64,000 nt of DNA from Deminuibacter soli. GTDB taxonomy: Bacteria > Bacteroidota > Bacteroidia > Chitinophagales > Chitinophagaceae. This document shows positions 27,941 to 35,619 of this stretch, piece by piece (the first letter of the stretch is position 1; each line of letters opens with the position of its first letter). A model generated the notes under the pieces. It was not told where the DNA came from. It did not search any database and saw only the letters and a program-made list of their open reading frames with translations. The position numbers were made by a program, and so were the translations under genes. The stretch lies in the NCBI RefSeq assembly GCF_003412455.1, contig NZ_QTJU01000001.1:496001-560000 (forward strand), written 5' to 3'.

Positions 27941-28708
27941 TTATTTCATTTGAAAGGTAAGGGCTGCGAAATCATCCAGGCTTAACTGTTCCGCGCGCTT
28001 GTTGAATATTTCCTGTTGCAGGGTTTCGTCTGTAAACAACGACCGTGTGGCATTGCGCAGGGTTTTACGGCGCTGGTTAAAAGCAGCTTTTACCAGTCGT
28101 GTAAAATGACTATGGCTTTTTACATCCAGCGCCTGCGCTTTGCGGGTTAACCGTATTACACCACTCATTACTTTAGGCGGCGGGTTAAAACAACCCGGCG
28201 GCACATCAAACAGGTAATGCACTTCATAAAAAGCCTGTATCAGCACGCTTAAAATGCCGTAGGCCTTGGTGCCCGGCTGCGATGCGGCCCGTTGTGCCAC
28301 TTCTTTCTGGAACATGCCGATAATCTCAGGCACCTGGTCTTTCCAGTCGAGTATTTTAAACAGTATCTGTGAAGAAATATTATACGGGAAATTGCCGATC
28401 ACGGTAAAGCTGCCCTCAAAAGGGGCGTCAATATCCAGGAAACTCCGGTGAATAATTTTGCCTTTAATAGCCGGGTAAGTAGCCTCGAGATAGGTTACTT
28501 TCTCCGTATCCAGCTCTACCGCCTTAAAATCGATACCAGGCAATTGCAGCAGGTATTTGGTAAGTGCACCGCCACCAGGCCCCACTTCCAGCAGCTGGCC
28601 ATTTGCAATGCCACCCGGTTTCTCCTGCAGGGCGGCTACAATGTTGCGGCAAATGTTCTCATCCCGCAAAAAATGCTGCCCCAGCGATTTCTTCAGCGTA
28701 TATTCCAT
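27941..28708 (-). CDS. rsmA: RsmA (KsgA), 16S rRNA dimethyladenosine methyltransferase
   Basis: Dimethylates the two adjacent adenines in the last helix of 16S rRNA (A1518 and A1519 in E. coli numbering) during small-subunit assembly. 255 residues. KKSLGQHFLRDENI (about 7-20) is the conserved N-terminus; LLEVGPGGGALTKYLL (about 39-54) is the SAM-binding loop; IGNFPYNISSQILFKIL holds the catalytic NFPY (the N-L/F-P-Y motif, near 107-110). The C-terminal helical domain is present with FNQRRKTLRN. It is divergent from pdxA. Confidence 0.96.
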   Translation of the reverse strand: MEYTLKKSLGQHFLRDENICRNIVAALQEKPGGIANGQLLEVGPGGGALTKYLLQLPGIDFKAVELDTEKVTYLEATYPAIKGKIIHRSFLDIDAPFEGSFTVIGNFPYNISSQILFKILDWKDQVPEIIGMFQKEVAQRAASQPGTKAYGILSVLIQAFYEVHYLFDVPPGCFNPPPKVMSGVIRLTRKAQALDVKSHSHFTRLVKAAFNQRRKTLRNATRSLFTDETLQQEIFNKRAEQLSLDDFAALTFQMK

Positions 28709-28852
28709 CGGGCAAAAATACTATAAAGCGGCGAGCTGTTGCCCCTCATCGCTGCCGCCACCCCATCTTTCCACGCAACCGCGCTTCCCGGCTCATATCT
28801 AAGCACTAACGTCTCGCTATTTTTCTTATTTTTACAAGTAAAATTTGTCCGA

Positions 28853-29950
28853 ATGAGTAATGAACTGCAAAAACCCGTGATAGGTTTTAGCTGTGGCGAT
28901 CTGAATGGTATTGGCCTGGAACTGATCATCAAAGCCCTGTCAGACACCCGCATCCTCGACATTTGCGTGCCCGTTGTGTTTGCCAGCAATAAAAGCATCA
29001 ACTTTTACCGTAAAGTAGTGCCTGATGTAAATTTCAGCTACCAGTCTACCAAAGAATTCGGCAAGTTTCACCACAAGCAGGTCAACATTTTCAACTGCTG
29101 GGAAGAAGAAGTTCAGATTACCCCCGGCCAGTTAAATGAAATAGGCGGCAAATACGCCCTGCTGTCGCTGGAACAGGCAACAGAAGCTTTAAAAGCAGGC
29201 CATATACAGGGCCTGGTTACTGCCCCCATTCACAAAAAGAACATCCAGAGCGAAACATTCAACTACAGCGGCCATACACCCTACCTCAAAAGCATGTTCA
29301 ATGCCAATGATGTGCTGATGCTGATGACTGCCGAAAACATGCGTGTAGCCGTGGTTACAGAGCATGTGCCTGTAAGCGATATTGCCCAATACATTACCCG
29401 CGAAACCATCAGCAGCAAACTGGCCATACTGCACCAGAGCCTGCAACGCGATTTTGGTATAGACAAACCCAAGATTGCCGTGCTTGGACTAAACCCGCAT
29501 GCAGGTGACGAAGGTTTGATTGGCAATGAAGAAGAAACCATTATCAAACCTGCCATTAAAGACGCCAAACACCAGAACATCCTGGCCTTTGGCCCTTACA
29601 GCGCTGACGCTTTCTTCGCCCGCGGACAATATGAAAAATTTGATGCAGTACTGGCCATGTACCACGACCAGGGTTTGATTCCCTTCAAATCACTCGCCAT
29701 TGGCGAAGGCACCAACTTCACTGCAGGCCTGCCTGTAGTGCGTACCAGTCCCGACCATGGCACTGCCTTTGACATAGCCGGTAAAAACAGGGCCGATGCC
29801 TCCTCCTTCCTGTCATCGGTATTCACCTGTATCGACATCATCCGCCAGCGCGCCGCCTACAGTGAAAACCGCGCCAACCCGCTGAAGAAAATCAGCGCAC
29901 GCGTACTGGCGAATGTAGAAGACGAACGCATTGTGGAAGACGACCAGTAA
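28853..29950 (+). CDS. pdxA: PdxA, 4-hydroxythreonine-4-phosphate dehydrogenase
   Basis: NAD-dependent enzyme of the DXP-dependent vitamin B6 pathway; its unstable product is used by PdxJ to make pyridoxine 5'-phosphate. 365 residues from MSNELQKPVIGFSCGDLNGIG; an upstream in-frame start would add 38 residues overlapping the promoter region. The three metal-binding His are visible in NYSGHTPYLKSM, LNPHAGDEGLIG and MYHDQGLIPFK. APIHKKNIQS and TSPDHGTAFDIAGK are further family signatures. pdxJ is not in the window. Divergent from rsmA, as is common in Bacteroidota. Confidence 0.95.
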   Translation: MSNELQKPVIGFSCGDLNGIGLELIIKALSDTRILDICVPVVFASNKSINFYRKVVPDVNFSYQSTKEFGKFHHKQVNIFNCWEEEVQITPGQLNEIGGKYALLSLEQATEALKAGHIQGLVTAPIHKKNIQSETFNYSGHTPYLKSMFNANDVLMLMTAENMRVAVVTEHVPVSDIAQYITRETISSKLAILHQSLQRDFGIDKPKIAVLGLNPHAGDEGLIGNEEETIIKPAIKDAKHQNILAFGPYSADAFFARGQYEKFDAVLAMYHDQGLIPFKSLAIGEGTNFTAGLPVVRTSPDHGTAFDIAGKNRADASSFLSSVFTCIDIIRQRAAYSENRANPLKKISARVLANVEDERIVEDDQ

Positions 29951-30025
29951 ACCGGCACAGTTTACATACAGCATTGCAGAACCTATTGTTGCAGCCCCTT
30001 TACGCAACAGGTAAATCTTCTAATC

Positions 30026-30895
30026 ATGATACATCTGGAGAACGAACTGCTCAAAGTAAGCATAGCAGAGAAAGGCGCAGAATTGCAAAGCATTATCCGC
30101 AAAGACAACGGACTGGAATATATGTGGAGCGGTGATGCAACGTTCTGGGGTAAAAAAAGCCCGGTACTGTTTCCCATAGTTGGTGGCTTGAAAAACAATG
30201 CATACACGCACAACGGTAAAACCTATCCGCTGGGCCGTCATGGTTTTGCACGCGACAAAGTATTTACCGTAAGCGCGCAAACAGCCAATACCATTGCGTT
30301 TACGCTTGAATCAACTGCCGACACATTACAGGTATATCCATTCACTTTCCGTTTTACGGTACAGTACCAGCTGAACAATGCATCGTTGCTGGTAACGTAT
30401 AAAGTAGAGAACACAGGCAATGAAAACCTGCTGTTTTCTGTAGGCGGCCACCCTGCATTTAAAGTGCCGTTAACTGATGGCGGCAGCTATGAAGATTACT
30501 ACCTGCAATTCGATACAGCAGAAACAGCAGGTCGCTGGCCGCTGTCTGATGAAGGCCTGATTAAAACAGCTACAGAACCATTGCTGGAAAACACCGATAC
30601 CCTGCCGCTGAACAAGCCGTTGTTCTATGGCGACGCACTGGTGCTGAAACACCTGCAATCAAAAAGTGTGACATTGAAAAGCAAAACCCATGCACACGGC
30701 CTGCGTTTTCATTTCGACGGTTTCCCGTTCCTCGGTATATGGAGTGCAAAGAATGCAGACTTTGTTTGTATAGAACCCTGGTGTGGCATCGCAGACAGCA
30801 TTACAACCACCGGCCGCTTAGAAGACAAGGAAGGCATAGAAACCCTGGCACCACAAGGCTCCTTCGCCAAAACATGGAGCGTGGACCTGTTCTAA
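30026..30895 (+). CDS. Aldose 1-epimerase family protein (LacX/YeaD-like)
   Basis: 289 residues. Galactose-mutarotase-like fold: ELQSIIRKDNGLEYMWSGDATFWG near the N-terminus, LFPIVGGLKNNAYTHNGKTYPLGRHGFARD with the probable catalytic His, VGGHPAFKVPL with the second His, and FVCIEPWCGIAD with the acidic residue near the C-terminus. This branch (LacX-like) probably interconverts sugar anomers or sugar-6-phosphates; the natural substrate is not established. Cytoplasmic, no signal peptide. A terminator lies 46 bp after the stop. Confidence 0.9.
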   Translation: MIHLENELLKVSIAEKGAELQSIIRKDNGLEYMWSGDATFWGKKSPVLFPIVGGLKNNAYTHNGKTYPLGRHGFARDKVFTVSAQTANTIAFTLESTADTLQVYPFTFRFTVQYQLNNASLLVTYKVENTGNENLLFSVGGHPAFKVPLTDGGSYEDYYLQFDTAETAGRWPLSDEGLIKTATEPLLENTDTLPLNKPLFYGDALVLKHLQSKSVTLKSKTHAHGLRFHFDGFPFLGIWSAKNADFVCIEPWCGIADSITTTGRLEDKEGIETLAPQGSFAKTWSVDLF

Positions 30896-30903
30896 AACCA
30901 GGT

Positions 30904-30928
30904 GAATAGTGAATAGTCAATAGTGAAT
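30904..30928. repeat. 7-nt-period GAATAGT array
   Basis: GAATAGT, GAATAGT, CAATAGT, GAAT from 30904: three and a half units of exactly 7 nt. Bases 30907-30928 equal the reverse complement of 23391-23412. It lies between the stop of the aldose epimerase-like gene and that gene's terminator, so it would be in its 3' UTR. Confidence 0.65.
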
Positions 30929-30940
30929 GATAAAGCGATG

Positions 30941-30974
30941 AAAGCCGCATGATTACTGGTTGTGCGGCTTTTGT
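30941..30974 (+). terminator. Terminator of the aldose epimerase-like gene
   Basis: Perfect 9-bp stem AAAGCCGCA / TGCGGCTTT with a 13-nt loop followed by T residues. Confidence 0.78.
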
Positions 30975-30995
30975 ATGTAACCACAAAACAAAGAA

Positions 30996-31056
30996 TTGAG
31001 CAATTGAACCTTTTGAACTTCGTTGAACAATAAAACCATCAAACCAAAGAACCATC
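30996..31056. repeat. Two degenerate short-period arrays in a convergent gap
   Basis: TTGAGC (30996) then TTGAAC at 31004, 31013 and 31023 (spacing 8, 9, 10), followed by AAACCATC (31033), AAACCAAA (31041), GAACCATC (31049) in exact 8-nt steps. The second is the reverse complement of the GATGGTTC/TTTGGTTT words seen at 25870-25885. Confidence 0.6.
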
Positions 31057-31062
31057 TGAAAC

Positions 31063-31356
31063 CTATTGCTTCCCCACCTGCAAGTATTGCTGCAACGCAT
31101 GCACATATGCTTCAAACGCCTGTATCCCTTCGGGCGTAATTTTACAGGTGGTTTGCGGGTAGTTGTCTTTAAACTGTTTGTTCACCTCAATATACCCCAC
31201 ATCCTTCAGCTTCTGAATCTGCACACTCAGGTTACCAGCGGTGGCGTTGGTCTTCTCCCTGATAAAAGTGAACTCAGCTTCTTTAACACTGATCAGCAGG
31301 CTCATTACAGCCAGCCGCAGTTGTGAATGCAATATGGGATCCAGGTCTTTAAACAT
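31063..31356 (-). CDS. Winged-helix transcriptional regulator (HTH_34 / MarR-like)
   Basis: 97 residues, a single winged helix-turn-helix: RLAVMSLLISVKEAEFTFIREKTNATAGNLSVQIQKLKDVGYIEV covers helices 1-3 with the recognition helix at NLSVQIQKL, and FKDNYPQTTCKITPEGIQAF is the wing and the start of the dimerisation helix. Proteins of this size are usually dimeric repressors. It is the last gene of the operon starting with the TonB-dependent receptor and overlaps the preceding membrane protein gene by 8 bp. A perfect palindrome at 35489-35507, in front of the operon, is its likely operator (inference). Confidence 0.85.
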   Translation of the reverse strand: MFKDLDPILHSQLRLAVMSLLISVKEAEFTFIREKTNATAGNLSVQIQKLKDVGYIEVNKQFKDNYPQTTCKITPEGIQAFEAYVHALQQYLQVGKQ

Positions 31357-32035
31357 TCGTGCCTTTCGTTTTCAGATACTTTTTTCTCAAAATAAAACCG
31401 GGAATCAGCCAGTTGAAAATACCGGCAACAGCCATCAGCAGCATATCGTAGGTGAATGAAGTAAAGAACGACACAAAGAACAATACATAACACAGCAAGG
31501 CCCCGTAAAGCATCGGTTTAAACTTGCGGGCAATACCGGTTACCAGTGTGGGCATGCTGTACAGCAGCAGGAACAAAGATGTTTGTCCTACCACATAGGG
31601 TTTCAGGTGTTCTGTTTTACCGGTTGTAAGATTGTGCTCCAGCCATTCTACCCCATCGGCTCTCAGCAACTGGTCACTAACAGATGGCATCACGTTAATG
31701 TATATCACCAGCAGCATAATGCTGAAACCATAGGTAGTCCATACGGCATTCATAACCGATTCATCGTGCGACACCGCCTTGCGCCGCCTGCCTTCCCTGA
31801 TGGAGATAAAGATCTGCGGTATAATTGCAGCCAGTGTAAGCAGCCATATATCAAAACCGATATAGAAGTTCCATTTTAATTCAGCAAAACTGATGAAGCC
31901 GGGAATGGCTACTGCCGATCCCCACAAAATAGCACTGGTGCCGGTTTCGTGAAAGCCGCCTTTGGCTTTGTGAATCATGGAGGCAATTAACCGCAGGCTC
32001 TCCTGCTCGCTCAATTCTTTTTCTTCCCCTGTCAT
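31349..32035 (-). CDS. Polytopic membrane protein of unknown function
   Basis: 228 residues from MTGEEKELSEQESLRL. The frame is open for another 41 codons upstream, but that part is Cys-rich, unlike the rest, and lies in a strongly folded intergenic stretch, so I place the start here. After a soluble N-terminal helix of about 45 residues come five or six membrane segments (e.g. WNFYIGFDIWLLTLAAII, TTYGFSIMLLVIYINVM, QTSLFLLLYSMPTLVTGIA). I recognise no named family. It is translationally coupled to the winged-helix gene (8-bp overlap), so it may be the sensor or target partner of that regulator. Confidence 0.75.
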   Translation of the reverse strand: MTGEEKELSEQESLRLIASMIHKAKGGFHETGTSAILWGSAVAIPGFISFAELKWNFYIGFDIWLLTLAAIIPQIFISIREGRRRKAVSHDESVMNAVWTTYGFSIMLLVIYINVMPSVSDQLLRADGVEWLEHNLTTGKTEHLKPYVVGQTSLFLLLYSMPTLVTGIARKFKPMLYGALLCYVLFFVSFFTSFTYDMLLMAVAGIFNWLIPGFILRKKYLKTKGTNV

Positions 32036-32238
32036 AATAGTTTTGGTTGTTGGTTGATAGGTACAGCCCGGGCCGTAGAAACGGAAAGTTACTGTATATA
32101 TTGCATCACTGCCCGGCCTGTAACACTGTTCACCGCTGCAACGCATACAGTCACCCAACCGGTAAACGCCTGTAGTTGCGTTGTACTGCCGGTTAGGTGA
32201 CCGCTGCTGCTTCCGCTCAAAAAACTGTTAAAATACTT
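32036..32238 (-). promoter_or_regulatory. Highly structured spacer within the TonB-receptor operon
   Basis: This 203-bp spacer contains several inverted repeats: GTCACCCAACCGG (32150-32162) with CCGGTTAGGTGAC (32189-32201), one G-T pair in 13; CAACGCATACAG with CTGTAGTTGCGTTG (32139-32150 and 32170-32183, imperfect), which would compete with it; and ACAGCCCGGGC (32063-32073) with GCCCGGCCTGT (32111-32121), one mismatch. No T-run follows. It could be an mRNA-processing or attenuation region, or a REP-like element. Confidence 0.45.
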
Positions 32239-32865
32239 TTATTCGCATTTCGCCAGCATATCCGCAGCTTCTTTTGAACCCCAGTTAGGATACATGGGTT
32301 TCGGTGTAAACGATGCATACAAATCAACCGCTTTCTGGAAAATAGGTTTCGCTTTTTCTTTACCACCGCCAAATGCTTCCGGTGTGCCAAATACGCTCAT
32401 ACCCTGCAGGTAATACAAACGCGGGTTATTCGGCTCCAGCTGCATGCCTGATTGAAGTGCTGCCTGGGCCTGCTGGCCGTAAGTCTGCCAGCGGCTTTGC
32501 GGGTCTACCAGCATTTGTATGGTTGCTGCCATATTGCGCAGGCAATACAGTTCTGCATTTTTCTCGATGGCCTCGGCTTTATCCAGCAGTTGGTTGGCCT
32601 TATCACCAATTTTATCTTTATCGGCATCCTTATCGCTGAAGCCTATTCTTTCCTGTGCCAGGGCTGCATAATAATAAGGCAGCCATTGTGTTTTTTCAGC
32701 TTCTGCAATGCGTTCAAAAGAGGCAGATACGCCCTGCAGGTCTGCCGGTGTTTTTGCGGCTTCAAGTGCATCGAGGTTCTTTTGCATGGCAGCAGCAAAT
32801 TTGTCTGTTTGTGCAGATGCTGCAAAAGACAGCAGTATGGAAAAGGCAACGAGTACTTTTTTCAT
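32239..32865 (-). CDS. Secreted TPR-like protein of unknown function
   Basis: 208 residues with a signal peptide (MKKVLVAFSILLSFAASAQ). The mature part is all helical, with tandem helix pairs such as WLPYYYAALAQERIGF, LLDKAEAIEKNAELYCLRNMAA and MQLEPNNPRLYYLQGMSVF, a TPR-type pattern including the P-N-N-P-R turn. A short Lys/Asp-rich linker (DKDADKDKIGDK) sits between repeats. It probably acts in the periplasm. It is encoded between the 2TM gene (32 bp upstream) and the structured spacer, and belongs to the TonB-receptor operon. Confidence 0.8.
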   Translation of the reverse strand: MKKVLVAFSILLSFAASAQTDKFAAAMQKNLDALEAAKTPADLQGVSASFERIAEAEKTQWLPYYYAALAQERIGFSDKDADKDKIGDKANQLLDKAEAIEKNAELYCLRNMAATIQMLVDPQSRWQTYGQQAQAALQSGMQLEPNNPRLYYLQGMSVFGTPEAFGGGKEKAKPIFQKAVDLYASFTPKPMYPNWGSKEAADMLAKCE

Positions 32866-32897
32866 TTCAATTCAGTTTTATGTTTATCAGTTTGTTG

Positions 32898-33206
32898 TTA
32901 TAGTTGTTTGTCTTCCTGCTCTACCAGGCGCTTGTATTCTTCTTCGGTAGAGAATAAGGTATTGCCGTGATAGGCCTGCACGTACTGCATGGCAATGCCA
33001 AGGCCCCAGCCCAGCATAGACCAGATAGGCCAGAAATAGCCGTATGGACCAGTTGTAAAATACCATACCGCAACCTCCAGTGCATTTACCAGCACATACA
33101 CCGTGAGCGCAATTTTAAACGCAGCTCTTTTTTTGGCAACTTTCCAAAGACGGTCATCCTGTTGTTGTGTTTGCATAACATCAATATTTATGTTGGAAGA
33201 TGGCAT
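32898..33206 (-). CDS. 2TM-domain protein
   Basis: 102 residues. A soluble N-terminus ends in RLWKVAKKRAAFK; two membrane segments follow (about 33-52, IALTVYVLVNALEVAVWYF, and about 58-78, FWPIWSMLGWGLGIAMQYV), then HGNTLFSTEEEYKRLVEQE. This matches the 2TM domain found at the ends of Bacteroidota histidine kinases and as stand-alone proteins near wHTH regulators; its function is unknown. It starts 18 bp after the TonB-dependent receptor gene. Confidence 0.85.
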   Translation of the reverse strand: MPSSNINIDVMQTQQQDDRLWKVAKKRAAFKIALTVYVLVNALEVAVWYFTTGPYGYFWPIWSMLGWGLGIAMQYVQAYHGNTLFSTEEEYKRLVEQEDKQL

Positions 33207-33224
33207 AACAAATGTTTTTAAATA

Positions 33225-35459
33225 TTACAGGTTGTTGTTAATTACATCATCGGTTCTGTCAACACCCCAGCTGATAAAACAGCCGATAAAATAACCGCGG
33301 TTGGCAGGCGGGGTAATGGGTTGCTTAATCAACCCGCTGTATGAATAATTGTAGCCGTAAATCAGCTTGTTGCCAAGTATGTTGTTGGCGCTGGCAAACA
33401 ACACAATGTTCGATTTGGCATTTGCTTTTCCTATAGAAGGTACATATTCCATACTAAAGTTCAGCGTATTGTAGTCTTTTGTTTTACCCTGATCGGCCAG
33501 GTTATACTTGCCGTTGTTCAGCATAAAATTGTAATAAGGGCGGCCGGTTGCATAAGTATAGGTAAAATTGAAACCGCATTTAATGCTCGTAAAAAAGCGC
33601 TTCAGCACAACAGACGCCGTATGTGTGGCTGCATAATTGGGTTGCAGTTCGGTGGTATAGTTCAGGTAATTGCGTTTGGTATCCACATATGAATAACTGA
33701 TCCAGTAGTCGAGGTTCTTTACGCTTTTCTTATCGCGCCAGAACAGTTCAAACCCGCGCGCATAACCTGTTCCGCTGTTGTCGTAAGTGGAGTAGTAATA
33801 GTTTACCGGTACCGCTTTAACCAGGTCGTGGTACTTTTTATAGTAGGCTTCTACACGCAGGGTACGACTGTTGTTCATTTTCAGGTAATTCACGATGTAG
33901 TGTGCAGCCCTGGTAAAACCCAGCTGCCTGGTATAATACAGCTGCATGTTTTCTGGCTTCTGGTAAAACTCACCGTAAGCAACAGATACCTGTGCGTTCT
34001 TACCTGTTTTGTAAGCCAGCGAAGCGCGCGGCGCAATATCCGATTTCCCGATAATGGAAGAATGTTCGTAACGCGCACCAACAGTAGCAGCCAGGTCGTT
34101 GGTTAAAAAGATATCCGATTCTGCATACAACGCATTGTAGTGGTCATCCAGCTTGCGCAGGGTATCGTTGTAATAACCATTGTTGTAAGAATACCAGTAA
34201 TCGGTTCCAAAACGCAACGCGCTTAAGCCCCCGAGTTTCTTTTCCAGCACTATTTTGGTTTGCGTTAAATCCTGCCTGTTTACAAAACGGAAGTTCTTAT
34301 ACTGCATCCAGAATGCGCTGTTGTCAAACTGTTTCGGCTGGTTCGAAGCATCCTGTATCTGCTGGCTGATATCATCGCGGTTGGTGCTGTAACCCACACC
34401 CATATTCAGTTTCCAGCCATTGTTCAGGTATTCTTTATAACTCAGGTTATTGTACCAGTTGTGGTTGGTTAAGCCGAAAGCATTTTTCAGATACAAGCTG
34501 TCAATATCCGGCCGGCGCAAGCCAAGCTCGTTATAGCCAAACGTAGTGTAGTATTTGATAATGCCACCGCGTTTGGTTTTGATGCGGAAATTACCTTCCA
34601 CATTGTGGTAGCGGGGCATGCTGTAATAATCTGGTGTTTGTTTTACCAGCTTAAAGTATAAACCCACATTCACATAGCTGTAGTTAATACCCCAGCTTGA
34701 TTTTTTATCTTTCGCTACCTGCTGTGTGCTTACGCCCCAGAACAAGGGTGATACAGATAAATCAATCTCAGATTTCTCAGGCACATCAATTGATTCGAGC
34801 AACAGCACGCTCGATAATGCCTGGCCATACAAGGCAGAATAACCACCGGTGCTGAAGACGGTACCTTTAAACAGGAAAGGAGAAAAACGGCCACGCTGCG
34901 CAATATCCGGCACACTGGTGTTGTAAAAGTTATTTACCATGGTACCGTCAATAAACTGCTTGGTTTCGTAGCCTGCACCGCCGCGTACAAACAAGCCTTC
35001 CTGCTCGCCTACCTGCTGGGTGCCGGGCAGTGTTTTTAATGCAGCAGTAATATCGGCATTTGAACCGGCTGTAGTGGCCACATCCAGTGAGCTCATCACC
35101 GCACCTTTTCTGGCCCCGGTTGAAAAGGCGCCGGCTGTTACAGTTACTGCACGCAACTCGTCCAGCTGTTCTTTCAATGATATGTTCAGCGTAATGGCTG
35201 TGCCGGTGAGTGAAACAGGTTGTTCTATTGTTTTAAAACCCATGCAGGTAATGCTGCATACCAGGTTGCCTTTCTCAGTGGTTGTAAAATGAAAAGCGCC
35301 GGTTGAATCAGATACAGCACCATCATAAGTATCTTTTAAGGTAATACTTGCACCGGGTAAGGGTTTGTTGCGGTGATCGCGTATTACACCACTCACCACC
35401 GTTTGTGCATGAACCGCAGCACTCAAAATAAAGCAGCAAAAAAACAGGAGGGATCTCAT
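33225..35459 (-). CDS. TonB-dependent receptor with carboxypeptidase-like domain
   Basis: 744 residues, outer membrane. Signal peptide MRSLLFFCCFILSAAVHAQ; carboxypeptidase regulatory-like (CarboxypepD_reg-like) domain at about 22-96 (GVIRDHRNKPLPGASITLKD); plug domain at about 110-215 (TAALKTLPGTQQVGEQEGLFVRGG, which is the plug signature); then a 22-strand-type beta barrel rich in aromatic residues. There is no SusD neighbour and no STN domain, so it is not a SusC-type glycan importer. The substrate could be a metal complex, vitamin or peptide. It is the first gene of an operon (2TM, TPR-like, membrane protein, winged-helix regulator), which suggests autoregulated uptake. Confidence 0.92.
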   Translation of the reverse strand: MRSLLFFCCFILSAAVHAQTVVSGVIRDHRNKPLPGASITLKDTYDGAVSDSTGAFHFTTTEKGNLVCSITCMGFKTIEQPVSLTGTAITLNISLKEQLDELRAVTVTAGAFSTGARKGAVMSSLDVATTAGSNADITAALKTLPGTQQVGEQEGLFVRGGAGYETKQFIDGTMVNNFYNTSVPDIAQRGRFSPFLFKGTVFSTGGYSALYGQALSSVLLLESIDVPEKSEIDLSVSPLFWGVSTQQVAKDKKSSWGINYSYVNVGLYFKLVKQTPDYYSMPRYHNVEGNFRIKTKRGGIIKYYTTFGYNELGLRRPDIDSLYLKNAFGLTNHNWYNNLSYKEYLNNGWKLNMGVGYSTNRDDISQQIQDASNQPKQFDNSAFWMQYKNFRFVNRQDLTQTKIVLEKKLGGLSALRFGTDYWYSYNNGYYNDTLRKLDDHYNALYAESDIFLTNDLAATVGARYEHSSIIGKSDIAPRASLAYKTGKNAQVSVAYGEFYQKPENMQLYYTRQLGFTRAAHYIVNYLKMNNSRTLRVEAYYKKYHDLVKAVPVNYYYSTYDNSGTGYARGFELFWRDKKSVKNLDYWISYSYVDTKRNYLNYTTELQPNYAATHTASVVLKRFFTSIKCGFNFTYTYATGRPYYNFMLNNGKYNLADQGKTKDYNTLNFSMEYVPSIGKANAKSNIVLFASANNILGNKLIYGYNYSYSGLIKQPITPPANRGYFIGCFISWGVDRTDDVINNNL

Positions 35460-35488
35460 AAAAGCGTTTTGATAGCTCTAAGGTAAAC

Positions 35489-35507
35489 TGGTTTATAATA
35501 TAAACCA
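35489..35507. promoter_or_regulatory. Operator-like palindrome before the TonB-receptor operon
   Basis: Perfect inverted repeat TGGTTTATA / TATAAACCA around a single A, 30 bp upstream of the receptor start. Its 9-bp arms and AT-rich centre suit a dimeric winged-helix repressor, and the operon's last gene encodes one. Confidence 0.65.
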
Positions 35508-35619
35508 AACTATTTTATAAATATTGTTATGAACGGCGGTAACCACTTATCTATTTTATAGCAACTTCTCAGGATCAAAACACCCTATTTTGTGCTCATT
35601 TCAATATTATCAGCCTATT

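Noticed and set aside
32036-32158. Extension of the membrane protein gene upstream
   Set aside because: The extra 41 codons are Cys-rich, unlike the rest, and coincide with the inverted repeats; kept as a regulatory spacer.
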